Positions 36,936 to 45,072 of a stretch of DNA of 64,000 bases are shown one piece after another. Every line of letters starts with the position of its first letter. Position 1 is the stretch's first letter. Position numbers and translations under genes: made by a program. Origin of the DNA: Bradyrhizobium iriomotense. GTDB taxonomy: Bacteria; Pseudomonadota; Alphaproteobacteria; Rhizobiales; Xanthobacteraceae. The stretch is from assembly GCF_030160715.1 (NCBI RefSeq), contig NZ_BSOW01000023.1, positions 62,001-126,000 of the forward strand, in the 5' to 3' direction. The notes beneath the pieces are model-generated. The model did not search any database. It saw nothing but the letters and a program-made list of their open reading frames with translations, and had not been told where the DNA came from.

Positions 36936-37402
36936 CTGTCTCCTCCGCGCGTCCGCTCAAAAAAATCTGCGGCCATCAAAAAAACCGCGGCCGTTGATTC
37001 AAATGATCAGATGCACGGTTAACAAGCTCTCAGCTGGAGGCTGCTCGTTGCGAGTTTTGGACGAGCCCTTTCGCGTTCTGGACAGCAGGAGGTGCATGCT
37101 TGCGCTTTCCTGGAATTTGCGGGACGGGCAACGACGCGGCATCGTCGGCGTTCGGCAGAATCAAGCCCTGACGAAAAGCGGCTTCTCTGTCCGAGCTTCG
37201 GGCCGTGCTGCACCGGGTCCGCGCATGGTCTGCGGGGAAGATGTCGGTCAGGCGGTGTATGCCGGCCCGAAGCGGTTTGGGGCCGGAATCTCGAAACGTC
37301 TTTCGGGTCCTGGCAGGGTTTCAAAGCGAGGCGTCCGCCTCGCGGATTGACGTTCCCCGGGAGCAGGCGCGGCAGCAGGAAAAAGGGACGGTGATACCCC
37401 GC
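36936..37402. other. 467-base gap without a recognised gene
   Basis: This lies between the chemoreceptor start (minus) and the SRP RNA promoter (plus). No convincing coding frame was found. It presumably holds the receptor promoter; the stretch about 36960-37010 is AT-rich (AAAAAAATC, CAAAAAAACC), but I could not fix boxes. Confidence 0.5.
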
Positions 37403-37431
37403 TTGCTTTCCGGCCCTTTTGGCCCCAAATA
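37403..37431 (+). promoter_or_regulatory. Candidate promoter of ffs
   Basis: TTGCTT (37403-37408), a 17-base spacer and CAAATA (37426-37431) place the start near 37438, which matches the 5' end expected for the SRP RNA from pairing. The boxes are not perfect consensus. Confidence 0.5.
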
Positions 37432-37435
37432 GGGA

Positions 37436-37535
37436 CCGGGAGATTGGCGGTGGACGAGCCACTCGCCAACCGGGTCAGGTCCGGAAGGAAGCAGCCCTAA
37501 CGAGGTCCGGATCGGGTCGCTCGTCAGTCTCCTAC
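37436..37535 (+). ncRNA. ffs: Signal recognition particle RNA, small bacterial (4.5S) type
   Basis: The apical domain contains the universally conserved Ffh-binding sequence GGTCAGGTCCGGAAGGAAGC followed by AGCCCTAACGAGG. The outer strands GGGAGATTGG and CAGTCTCC pair to close the hairpin. A T-run at 37539-37544 follows the last stem bases. With Ffh it targets membrane proteins co-translationally. Position directly upstream of dnaX is the usual alphaproteobacterial order. Confidence 0.95.
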
Positions 37536-37630
37536 CTGTTTTTTCGAGCGAATTGCGCCGGCGGGCTCCCCGCCAGCGCGCTCCTTTCCGCAAAAAGCCG
37601 GCCGAGAGACATTTCATTGCGGATCGACCG

Positions 37631-39469
37631 ATGACCGACGCTGGCGCCCCCACCGACCCCGACAGCGCCAGCCAGGCTGGCTTTGCGCTCGGCGCCCAGC
37701 CGGGGACGCCGTACCGGGTGCTGGCGCGCAAATACCGCCCCTCCAGCTTCGACGATCTGATCGGCCAGGAGGCCGTGGTCCGCACCGTCTCCAACGCGTT
37801 CGAAACCGGGCGAATCCCGCAGGCCTGGATCCTCACCGGCGTCCGCGGCGTCGGCAAGACCACCACCGCGCGCATCCTCGCCCGCGCACTCAACTACGAG
37901 ATGCCGGACGGCTCGGTGAAGGGCCCGACCATCCACATGCCGACGCTCGGCGTGCACTGCCAGGCGATCATGGAAAGCCGGCACATGGACGTGCTGGAGA
38001 TGGACGCGGCATCGCACACCGGCGTCGATGACGTCCGCCAGATCAACGACAGCGTGCGCTATGCGCCGGCCAGCGCCCGCTACAAGGTCTACATCATCGA
38101 CGAAGTCCACATGCTGTCGACGGCGGCGTTCAACGCCTTCCTGAAGACGCTGGAGGAGCCGCCGGAGCACGCCAAGTTCGTGTTTGCGACGACCGAGATC
38201 CGCAAGGTTCCGGTGACCGTGCTGTCGCGCTGCCAGCGCTTCGACCTGCGCCGGGTCGAGGCCGACGTGCTGATGAAGCATCTTTCCAATATCGCCGCGA
38301 AGGAAAGCGTCGAGATCGAGCCCGAGGCGCTCGGCATCATCGCGCGTGCGGCGGAGGGTTCCGTGCGCGATTCGCTGTCGCTGCTCGACCAGGCGATCGC
38401 GCATGCGGCAGGCACCGTGAAGGCCGACGCCGTACGGCAGATGCTGGGCCTCGCCGACCGCACCCGGGTCATCGATCTCTTCGATTCGCTGGTGCGCGGC
38501 GACATCGCCTCCGCCTTCAAGGAGTTCCGCGACCAGTACGACACCGGCGCCGATCCCATCGTCGTGCTCTCGGACCTCGCCGAATTCGTCAACTTCGTCA
38601 CCCGCGTCAAGATCGTGCCGGCCACCGCCGACAACGTCGCCTATGGCGAGACCGAGCGGCTGCGCGCGCGTGACTTTGCGTCGAAGATCTCGATGCGCGT
38701 GTTGTCGCGGATGTGGCAGATGCTGCTCAAGGGCATCACCGAGGTGCAGGCCGCGACGCGCCCGGCGGCAGCCGCCGAGATGGTGCTGGTCCGCATCGCC
38801 TATGTCGCCGACCTGCCGACGCCGGACGAAGCGATCAGGATGCTGGAGCAGAACGGTGGCGCTTCGCCCGTTGTGAGCGGCGGAAGCGCCGCGCGCAGCA
38901 CGCCGGCCGCGCCGGTTGCATCCGCAGCCCCGTTGCGCGCGCCCGCGTCGCCGTCCTCGTTCGGCGGTGGCGGCGCGCGGCCGCAGATGGCGGCGCCCGC
39001 GCCGGAGACCCAGGGCTCGGCGCCCGCGCTGCGCATCACAAGCTTTACCCAGCTCGTTGCACTCGCCGGGCAGAAGCGAGACCTCATGACCAAGGGCGCG
39101 CTCGAAGGCGACATGCGCCTGGTCCGTTTCGAGGACGGCCGGCTGGAGGTCGCGCTCGAACCCAACGCCTCCAAAACCATGATCTCCGAGCTCGCGCGCA
39201 AGTTCGAGCTCTGGACCGGTCGCCGCTGGACGGTGATCGTCTCCAACGAGCAGGGCCAGCCGACGCTGCGCTCGCTCAACCAGGCCGCCAAGCAGGAGCA
39301 TGCGCGTACCGCGGAGGCGGATCCGCGCGTGCAGGAGGTGCTGTCACGCTTCCCCGGCGCCAAGGTCGTCGAGGTCCGCAGGCTTGCCCCCGAGACGCCG
39401 GAATCCAATATTAACGCCGACTATGGCAGCGATGATCCGCCCGACGGTTCCGACGGCGACGATCTCTGA
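37631..39469 (+). CDS. dnaX: DNA polymerase III subunit gamma/tau
   Basis: 612 residues from ATG 37631. This is the clamp-loader ATPase of the replisome: Walker A TGVRGVGKTTTARILARAL, Walker B YIIDEVHMLS, sensor 1 FVFATTEIRKVPVTVLSRCQ. A Pro/Ala/Gly linker (about 415-475) leads to the tau C-terminal domain. The canonical four-Cys zinc module after Walker A is largely missing: only Cys110 (LGVHCQAI) remains, the others being Tyr, Pro and Gly. No slippery A-tract for frameshifting was seen. First gene of dnaX-ybaB-recR. Confidence 0.96.
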   Translation: MTDAGAPTDPDSASQAGFALGAQPGTPYRVLARKYRPSSFDDLIGQEAVVRTVSNAFETGRIPQAWILTGVRGVGKTTTARILARALNYEMPDGSVKGPTIHMPTLGVHCQAIMESRHMDVLEMDAASHTGVDDVRQINDSVRYAPASARYKVYIIDEVHMLSTAAFNAFLKTLEEPPEHAKFVFATTEIRKVPVTVLSRCQRFDLRRVEADVLMKHLSNIAAKESVEIEPEALGIIARAAEGSVRDSLSLLDQAIAHAAGTVKADAVRQMLGLADRTRVIDLFDSLVRGDIASAFKEFRDQYDTGADPIVVLSDLAEFVNFVTRVKIVPATADNVAYGETERLRARDFASKISMRVLSRMWQMLLKGITEVQAATRPAAAAEMVLVRIAYVADLPTPDEAIRMLEQNGGASPVVSGGSAARSTPAAPVASAAPLRAPASPSSFGGGGARPQMAAPAPETQGSAPALRITSFTQLVALAGQKRDLMTKGALEGDMRLVRFEDGRLEVALEPNASKTMISELARKFELWTGRRWTVIVSNEQGQPTLRSLNQAAKQEHARTAEADPRVQEVLSRFPGAKVVEVRRLAPETPESNINADYGSDDPPDGSDGDDL

Positions 39470-39511
39470 GCCGGTTTTGAGGACAAGCACCCATTTTAAG
39501 GACAAGAACTC

Positions 39512-39832
39512 ATGGCTGATTTTCTCGGCATGATGAAGCAGGCGGCGCAGCTGCAATCCAAGATGCAGGCGATGCAGGACGAGCTCGGCAATGTCGAGGT
39601 CGAGGGCATTTCCGGCGGCGGCCTGGTTGCGGTGCGCATGACCGCGAAGATGGACGTCAAGGGCATCAAGATCGATCCCTCGCTTATGAAGGCGGAGGAG
39701 CGCGAGGTGCTGGAGGACCTGCTCGTCACCGCGCTCAGTGATGCACGCCGCAAGGCGGAAGCCGCCATGCAGGAGAAGATGCAGGCGCTCACCGGCGGCC
39801 TCGGCCTGCCGCCGGGACTGTTCGGCCAGTGA
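39512..39832 (+). CDS. YbaB/EbfC nucleoid-associated protein
   Basis: 106 residues. MADFLGMMKQAAQLQSKMQA and VEGISGGGLVAVRMTAKMDV are typical. It is a small dimeric DNA-binding protein nearly always encoded between dnaX and recR. The C-terminal tail LTGGLGLPPGLFGQ is standard. Starts 42 bases after dnaX. Confidence 0.95.
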   Translation: MADFLGMMKQAAQLQSKMQAMQDELGNVEVEGISGGGLVAVRMTAKMDVKGIKIDPSLMKAEEREVLEDLLVTALSDARRKAEAAMQEKMQALTGGLGLPPGLFGQ

Positions 39833-39833
39833 C

Positions 39834-40436
39834 ATGGGAGCGGTTGCCGGTCCCGAGATCGAACGCCTGATCCAGCTTCTGGCGCGACTGCCCGGTTTGG
39901 GGCCGCGCTCGGCGCGGCGCGCCGCGCTGCACCTGATCAAGAAGCGCGAGGCGCTGATGATGCCGCTCTCCGCCGCCTTGCAGGTCGCGCTCGACAAGGT
40001 CCAGGTGTGCAAGACCTGCGGCAATATCGATACGCAAAGTCCCTGCACCGTCTGCACTGATCCGCGGCGCGATGGCGCCATCATCGTCGTCGTCGCCGAC
40101 GTCGCCGATCTCTGGGCGCTGGAGCGGGCCAATGCGACGCAAGGGCGCTATCATGTGCTTGGCGCGACATTGTCGCCGCTCGACGGCGTCGGCCCGCAGG
40201 ACCTCACCATCGACGCGCTGGTCGCCCGCGCGCATGATCCGCAGGTGCACGAGATCATCCTGGCGCTGAACGCGACGGTGGACGGCCAGACCACGGCGCA
40301 TTACATCACCGACCTGCTCCAGGACGCCAACGTAAAAGTAACCCGTCTCGCCCATGGTGTGCCGGTTGGCGGGGAGCTTGACTATCTCGATGAAGGGACG
40401 CTATCGGCCGCGATGCGGCAGCGCACCCTGTTCTAA
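39834..40436 (+). CDS. recR: Recombination protein RecR
   Basis: 200 residues from ATG 39834, one base after the ybaB stop. The helix-hairpin-helix LARLPGLGPRSARRAALHL, the zinc module CKTCGNIDTQSPCTVC and the Toprim domain (IVVVADVADLWALE) are intact. It acts with RecO/RecF to load RecA at gaps. Last gene of the dnaX operon. Confidence 0.96.
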   Translation: MGAVAGPEIERLIQLLARLPGLGPRSARRAALHLIKKREALMMPLSAALQVALDKVQVCKTCGNIDTQSPCTVCTDPRRDGAIIVVVADVADLWALERANATQGRYHVLGATLSPLDGVGPQDLTIDALVARAHDPQVHEIILALNATVDGQTTAHYITDLLQDANVKVTRLAHGVPVGGELDYLDEGTLSAAMRQRTLF

Positions 40437-40482
40437 AGCATGATCCGGAAAAGTGTGAAGCGGTTTTCCGAAAAGATCATGC
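40437..40482. repeat. AGCATGATCCGGAAAAGTG hairpin repeat
   Basis: Imperfect palindrome: GCATGATC ... GATCATGC outside and CGGAAAA ... TTTTCCG inside. It starts directly after the recR stop and may end the dnaX-ybaB-recR transcript. Confidence 0.75.
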
Positions 40483-40496
40483 GCAAACAACAACCT

Positions 40497-40537
40497 AAAG
40501 CGCGATGACGATTCATCCTAATCTCATCGCGCTTTAG
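40497..40537. repeat. AAAGCGCGATGA palindromic repeat
   Basis: Outer arms AAAGCGCGATGA and TCATCGCGCTTT enclose CGATTCATCCTAATC. The hairpin stands between recR and the next gene, without a T-run. Confidence 0.75.
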
Positions 40538-40566
40538 CAATCCGGAAAGACGACGGAACGGACGAC

Positions 40567-40998
40567 ATGACGAAACGATTCGCCAAACGGCTGGCTTTGG
40601 TCGCGACGATGATGACGCTGGTGACGCCGGCCCTCTCCGCGCAGCAGGATGAGGCGCCCCCGCCGTCGAAGCCCGGCAAGCCGATCAACGCCGGCGACGT
40701 GCTCTCGGGTGAGCTGAACACCATGCGCGTGCGTGACGTCAAGAATGGCAAGAAGGTTGCGACCTACCAGATCACGAGCGAACCGCGCCGCCTTCCGGCG
40801 CCGAGCGGGCTGTGCAATCTCGAGACCGGCCCGGAAACGTTCCAGCTCGTCACAAGCAGCGACGCGCAGGCCGCGCAGCTGAAATCATTCGTCGGCAAGG
40901 AAATCTCGGTCAAGGTCGACGAGGTCACCTGCGCCAGCGATCCCGGCCAGATGAGCGAAGCCGTGATCACGAAGTGGAGCCTGGTGAAGAAGCAGTAG
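40567..40998 (+). CDS. Secreted hypothetical protein
   Basis: 143 residues with a signal peptide (about 1-25, ending ALSAQ). The mature protein has a Pro-rich start (EAPPPSKPGKP), two cysteines (GLCNLE, VTCASD) and a small beta-type domain ending MSEAVITKWSLVKKQ. No family is recognised. Codon use is like the neighbours. Probably a periplasmic protein of about 12 kDa. Confidence 0.65.
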   Translation: MTKRFAKRLALVATMMTLVTPALSAQQDEAPPPSKPGKPINAGDVLSGELNTMRVRDVKNGKKVATYQITSEPRRLPAPSGLCNLETGPETFQLVTSSDAQAAQLKSFVGKEISVKVDEVTCASDPGQMSEAVITKWSLVKKQ

Positions 40999-41019
40999 GG
41001 GGCGGGCCAACAATTCGGC

Positions 41020-41120
41020 GTCGTCGCCCGGCTTGACCGGGCGACCCAGTACGCCGCGGCCTCTCGATTGATCACGACCGCCTCTGGAATACTGGATCGC
41101 CCGCTTTCGCGGGCGATGAC
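41020..41120. repeat. Family B palindromic element, gene-less copy
   Basis: The left arm GTCGTCGCCCGGCTTGACCG continues GGCGACCCAGTACG. The right side, read inward, has CCAGTATTCCAGAGG, the same sub-terminal sequence as the gene-bearing element at 42545. The right tip is a different hairpin (GTCATCGCCCGCGAAAGCG), so the copy is a hybrid. Confidence 0.8.
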
Positions 41121-41131
41121 CGAAGTGGGGG

Positions 41132-42505
41132 CTACACCCGCACCGGACCCAGCGTCTCGAAATGTCCGCGCTTCTGCAAATAGGCGAGCAGGATCAGGCT
41201 GGGCACCGCGACCACCACGCAGATCATGAAGAACAGCGGCCAGCCCGTCATTTTCGCCACGAAGCCGGCGCCCGACGAGAGATAGGTGCGCCCCACCGCG
41301 GCCAGTGCGGTGAGCAGCGCATATTGCGTCGCCGTATGCAGCGGATTCTGACACAGCGCAGAGAGATAGGCGACGAAGATCACGGTGCCGATGGCGCTGG
41401 TGAAGTTCTCGGCGGTAATCGCAAAGGCGAGCGCCCATTGATTGGTGCCGACCAGCGCGAGCCATGAGAAGGACAGGTTCGCAATCGCCTGCACCACGCC
41501 GCCGATCCACAGGCTCGTTGCAAGCGAATAGCGCCGCGCGACGAAGCCGCCGGCAAAGCCGCCGATCAAGGTTGCGGCCAGGCCGACGCCCTTCACGATC
41601 GCCGCGTAGTCGTTGCGGGAGAAGCCGAGGTCGATCACGAACGGCGCCGTCATGGTGCCGGAGAACGCATCGGTGAACTTGAACAGCACCACAAAGGCGA
41701 GCGCGGCGAGCGCATCCTTGCGCGACAGGAATTCCGAGAAAGCGCCGATTGCGGCGTGCAGCACACGCGCGAATGCCGTCTCGGTCTGCGTTGCGGCTTC
41801 CGCCTTTGCGGATTGTGCAGGCTCGGTGGCAAGGAGCGCCGTGATCGTGCCGATCAGCACCAGCGCTGCCATCACCACATAGCCCCACATCCACGCGGAC
41901 GGCTTCGGAATGCCGGTGCTTTCGAAGCCGGACACGATGAACAGCGCGCCCGCGGTCGAGACCAGCATGCCGATGCGATAGGCCGCGACGTAAGAGGCCA
42001 TGCCGGCGGCCTGCTCGCTCTCGGGCAGGCTCTCGACGCGGAAGGCATCGACCACGATGTCCTGCGTCGAGGACATCGTCGCCACCAGCAGCGCGCCGAG
42101 CGCGACGAAGAACGGCGAGCGTGCGGGGTCGGTCAGCGCCAGCAGCAGGATCGAAATGATCAGCAGGAGCTGCGAGAACAACAGCCAGCCGCGGCGGCGC
42201 CCGAAGGCGCGGGTGAATAGCGGCACATGCAGCGCATCCACCAGCGGCGCCCACAAGAACTTCAGCGTGTAGGGCGTGCCGACCAGCGCGAACAGCCCGA
42301 TGGTGCCGAGATCGACGCCGGATTCCCGCATCCACACCAGAAGCGTCGAGCCCGAAAGCGCCAGTGGCAGGCCGGAGGAGAAGCCGAGAAACAGCACGAT
42401 GAGCACCCGCGGCTGCAGGTACACGGCGAGACTCTCGCGCCAGGAGGTGCGGGAGGCGTCGGTGGTGGCCGGGGCAGTTCCGGAAGTCGCGTCGGGTGCA
42501 GTCAT
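41132..42505 (-). CDS. AmpG-family MFS transporter (muropeptide permease-like)
   Basis: 457 residues with 12 or more hydrophobic segments. LIVLFLGFSSGLPLALSG, TPYTLKFLWAPLVD and AFGRRRGWLL followed by STQDIVVDAFRVE are AmpG hallmarks. AmpG imports GlcNAc-anhydroMurNAc muropeptides for wall recycling and beta-lactamase induction. No amp or nag genes are adjacent, so function rests on sequence resemblance. Family B repeats flank it on both sides. Confidence 0.88.
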   Translation of the reverse strand: MTAPDATSGTAPATTDASRTSWRESLAVYLQPRVLIVLFLGFSSGLPLALSGSTLLVWMRESGVDLGTIGLFALVGTPYTLKFLWAPLVDALHVPLFTRAFGRRRGWLLFSQLLLIISILLLALTDPARSPFFVALGALLVATMSSTQDIVVDAFRVESLPESEQAAGMASYVAAYRIGMLVSTAGALFIVSGFESTGIPKPSAWMWGYVVMAALVLIGTITALLATEPAQSAKAEAATQTETAFARVLHAAIGAFSEFLSRKDALAALAFVVLFKFTDAFSGTMTAPFVIDLGFSRNDYAAIVKGVGLAATLIGGFAGGFVARRYSLATSLWIGGVVQAIANLSFSWLALVGTNQWALAFAITAENFTSAIGTVIFVAYLSALCQNPLHTATQYALLTALAAVGRTYLSSGAGFVAKMTGWPLFFMICVVVAVPSLILLAYLQKRGHFETLGPVRV

Positions 42506-42544
42506 GGAGGGGTGTTAGCAGATTCTGGCCGTCACAAGGGAGGT

Positions 42545-42941
42545 GTCGTCGCCCGGCTTGACCGGGCGACCCAGTATTCCAGAGGCCGGAGTTATGGGGG
42601 ACCCGCGATCCCCGGATAGAGGTCGTTCCAATCCGGATTGCCTTTCTCGATCAGCGCGATCTTCCAGTCTCGCTTCCACTTCTTCAGCCGCTTCTCCCGT
42701 TTAATCGCATTCTCGGGATCATCGAACTGTTCGAAGTAGACAAGTTTCACGACGTCGTAATCTTTCGTGAAGCTCTCGATGAGCTTCAACTTGTGTTCCG
42801 CCACGCGGCGGATGAGATCATTCGTCACGCCGATGTAGAGCGTGCCGCCGATCTTGTTGGCGAGAATGTAGACGTAGTAGCGACGTCCGCCCATCTGCCG
42901 TCTCTGGGATACTGGGTCGCCCGGTCAAGCCGGGCGACGAC
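42545..42941. mobile_element. Family B palindromic element carrying a GIY-YIG nuclease gene
   Basis: The left arm GTCGTCGCCCGGCTTGACCG (42545) continues GGCGACCCAGTATTCCAGAG. The exact inverse, ending at 42941, bounds a 397-base unit. The GIY-YIG gene (42592-42894) fills the interior. Size and layout match the family A element at 9323-9716 although the arm sequence differs. Confidence 0.7.
42592..42894 (-). CDS. GIY-YIG nuclease family protein (family B element)
   Basis: 100 residues. YYVYILANKIGGTLYIGVTN carries the GIY and YIG motifs. NDLIRRVAEH holds the Arg/His helix, and AIKREKRLKKWKRDWK the metal-binding Glu. The C-terminus NPDWNDL is shared with the other copy, then diverges (YPGIAGPP). 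It is a stand-alone nuclease domain with no DNA-recognition module. About half of residues match the family A protein, so this is not a recent duplication. Confidence 0.9.
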   Translation of the reverse strand: MGGRRYYVYILANKIGGTLYIGVTNDLIRRVAEHKLKLIESFTKDYDVVKLVYFEQFDDPENAIKREKRLKKWKRDWKIALIEKGNPDWNDLYPGIAGPP

Positions 42942-42982
42942 ACCTGCATTGAGGCGGCAGGTTACTGCATCCCAGCGCAGAA

Positions 42983-44179
42983 TCACTCCCCCGCCTGGAG
43001 CTTGCGCGGGAACAGCTCCGGGCCGCTTGCGACCAGGCGCGGGCCTTCGGGCGCATCGGTCTTGCTGAAGTCGAGCTCTTCGATGCGCCCGGCGCGTTTT
43101 TCGATCTTGTCGGCGGAGATCAGGACCTGGCGCACGTCCTCGTTCACGTCGGCAAAGTGCTTCTGCAATTTCAGAACGCGGTCGCGCAGGCGGCCGAGAT
43201 CGTCGCCGAGCTTGATCACCTCGGTGCGGATCTGGTCGGCGGCATCGCGCATCCGCGCGTCCTTCATGATCTGCTGCATGACCTGGATCGCCAGCATCAG
43301 CAGCGAGGGCGAGACCAGCACGACACGGGCGCGGTAGGCCTTCTGGATCACGTCGTCAAAACCGTCATGGATCTCGGCATAGACCGACTCCGACGGCACG
43401 AACATCAGCGCCATCTCCTGGGTCTCGCCGGTGACGAGATATTTTTCGGCGATGTCGCTGACATGCTTCATCACGTCGCCGCGCAGCCGCTGCGTGGCGA
43501 CGCGGCGCTCCTCGTCGGTGCGCGCATCGTGCAGCGCCGTCATCGCCTCCAGCGGAAATTTCGCGTCGATGCAGAGCGGGCGCTGGTCGGGCAGGAACAC
43601 CACGCAGTCCGGCCGTTTGCCGGTCGAGAGCGTGAACTGGAATTCGTAGGAGCCCTTCGGCAGTCCGTCCTGGACGATCGCCTCCATCCGCGCCTGGCCG
43701 AACGCGCCGCGCGACTGCTTGTTGGCGAGCACGTCGCGTAAGGTGGTCACCTGCGTGGTGAGGTCCGTGAGGTTCTTGTGTGCGCTGTCGATGATGCCGA
43801 GCCGCTCGTGCAGCGCGCGCAGGCTCTCCATGGTGTTGCGGGTGGTGTGCTCCATGGACTGGCCGACGCGATGGGTGACCGAATCCAGCCGTTCGTTGAC
43901 CGCCCGCGCCATCTCGGCCTGACGGCCGGCGAGCGCCTGCGCCATGGCGTCGACCCGCCCGGAGGCCTCGGCCTGGGCGCGCAGCATCTGGCTCAGGCGC
44001 TCCTCCAGCTCGTCGGCCCGGATGGTCTGGGCCATGGCGAGTTCCGCCCCGCGCCGCGAGGACCGCGCGATGACGATGGCGATCGTCAGGAGCAGGATGA
44101 GGACCAGCGCACTGATGCCGACAGCTAAGTCGACAGTGCGCACCGGCCAGTCGCCAGCCATGAAAATGATCTCGTTCAT
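42983..44179 (-). CDS. rmuC: DNA recombination protein RmuC
   Basis: 398 residues from ATG 44179. One N-terminal transmembrane helix (LAVGISALVLILLLTIAIVI) is followed by a long coiled coil (about 50-150). The RmuC nuclease-like domain follows with RPDCVVFLPDQRPLCIDAKF and VPSESVYAEIHDGF. The family limits DNA inversion and restricts foreign DNA in some bacteria. Upstream lies an array of ATGGTTAAC motifs shared with the divergent def gene. Confidence 0.92.
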   Translation of the reverse strand: MNEIIFMAGDWPVRTVDLAVGISALVLILLLTIAIVIARSSRRGAELAMAQTIRADELEERLSQMLRAQAEASGRVDAMAQALAGRQAEMARAVNERLDSVTHRVGQSMEHTTRNTMESLRALHERLGIIDSAHKNLTDLTTQVTTLRDVLANKQSRGAFGQARMEAIVQDGLPKGSYEFQFTLSTGKRPDCVVFLPDQRPLCIDAKFPLEAMTALHDARTDEERRVATQRLRGDVMKHVSDIAEKYLVTGETQEMALMFVPSESVYAEIHDGFDDVIQKAYRARVVLVSPSLLMLAIQVMQQIMKDARMRDAADQIRTEVIKLGDDLGRLRDRVLKLQKHFADVNEDVRQVLISADKIEKRAGRIEELDFSKTDAPEGPRLVASGPELFPRKLQAGE

Positions 44180-44230
44180 GTCAGCTCTTCTAGCCGATTC
44201 GCTGGGCAGCACGAACGAAGGGGGAACATT

Positions 44231-44300
44231 TATGGTTAACCGGCGGTAAATTTTTATGGTTAACGAGGGCCTAATTTTTATGGTTAGCAGACGGTTAACG
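44231..44300. promoter_or_regulatory. Array of ATGGTTAAC motifs between rmuC and def
   Basis: TATGGTTAAC at 44231, TATGGTTAAC at 44255 and TATGGTTAGC at 44279 recur at an exact 24-base period, followed by ACGGTTAACG at 44291. The second and third copies are preceded by a T-run. On the other strand the core reads TTAACCAT, resembling CtrA-type half sites of alphaproteobacteria. The regulator assignment is inference. Confidence 0.5.
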
Positions 44301-44349
44301 CGTTACGGGCCGCATTGACCGCGTTCCCCCTGCGGCTTAAATCGCCGCC

Positions 44350-44874
44350 ATGGCCTTAAGAGAAATCATCATCCTGCCGGACAAGCAGTTGCGCCTGGTC
44401 TCCAAGCCGATCGAGAAGGTCACGGCGGAGATCCGCAAGCTTGCCGACGACATGTTCGAGACCATGTACGAGGCGCCCGGCATCGGGCTCGCGGCGATCC
44501 AGATCGCGCAACCCCTGCGCCTGATCACCATGGACCTCGCCAAGCGCGACGAGAACGGCGAGACCGCGCGCGAGCCGCGCGTCTTCATCAATCCGGAGAT
44601 CGTCGCCTCGTCCGAGGAGCTGTCGATCTACGAGGAGGGCTGTCTCTCGATCCCCGAATATTACGAGGAGGTCGAGCGGCCCGCGAAGGTGCGCGTGCGC
44701 TTCACCGATCTCGACGGCAAGCTGCACGAGGAGGATGCCGAGGGGCTTTACGCCACCTGCATCCAGCACGAGATCGACCATCTCAACGGCGTACTGTTCG
44801 TCGACTATCTGTCGAAGCTCAAGCGCGACCGCGTGTTCAAGAAGTTCGAGAAAGCCGCCAAGCGCGCGGAGTGA
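44350..44874 (+). CDS. def: Peptide deformylase
   Basis: 174 residues. All three PDF motifs are intact: GIGLAAIQI, EGCLSIPEY (metal Cys) and QHEIDHLNG (metal His pair with catalytic Glu). It removes the formyl group from nascent proteins. It lies upstream of fmt, the enzyme that adds the formyl group, as in most bacteria, although a ~140-base repeat now separates the two genes. Confidence 0.96.
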   Translation: MALREIIILPDKQLRLVSKPIEKVTAEIRKLADDMFETMYEAPGIGLAAIQIAQPLRLITMDLAKRDENGETAREPRVFINPEIVASSEELSIYEEGCLSIPEYYEEVERPAKVRVRFTDLDGKLHEEDAEGLYATCIQHEIDHLNGVLFVDYLSKLKRDRVFKKFEKAAKRAE

Positions 44875-44909
44875 TCGTAGAGTGGGCGTTGCCGCTTGCT
44901 CCGTTCTTC

Positions 44910-45050
44910 TCCCTCTCCCCTTGTGGGGGAGGGTTGGGGAGGGGGGTAGCCCAGGAAACGGTGTATCTGGGGCGAAGAACCAGTCTGCGCTTAAGCCGAG
45001 AGAGCGTGCCGTGTGGCACTCCCTCCCTAGCCCTCCCCCACAAGGGGGGA
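44910..45050. repeat. Inverted repeat element between def and fmt
   Basis: Arms TCCCTCTCCCCTTGTGGGGG and the inverse (ending CCTCCCCCACAAGGGGGGA) enclose about 90 bases. Each arm is GC-rich and self-complementary. It interrupts the def-fmt spacing. Confidence 0.75.
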
Positions 45051-45072
45051 CGGAACGTATCGAGTCCTTGTC

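Noticed and set aside
40437..40482. Hairpin after recR as a riboswitch for the next gene
   Set aside because: The sequence is a simple imperfect palindrome of a dispersed type, with no conserved riboswitch core.
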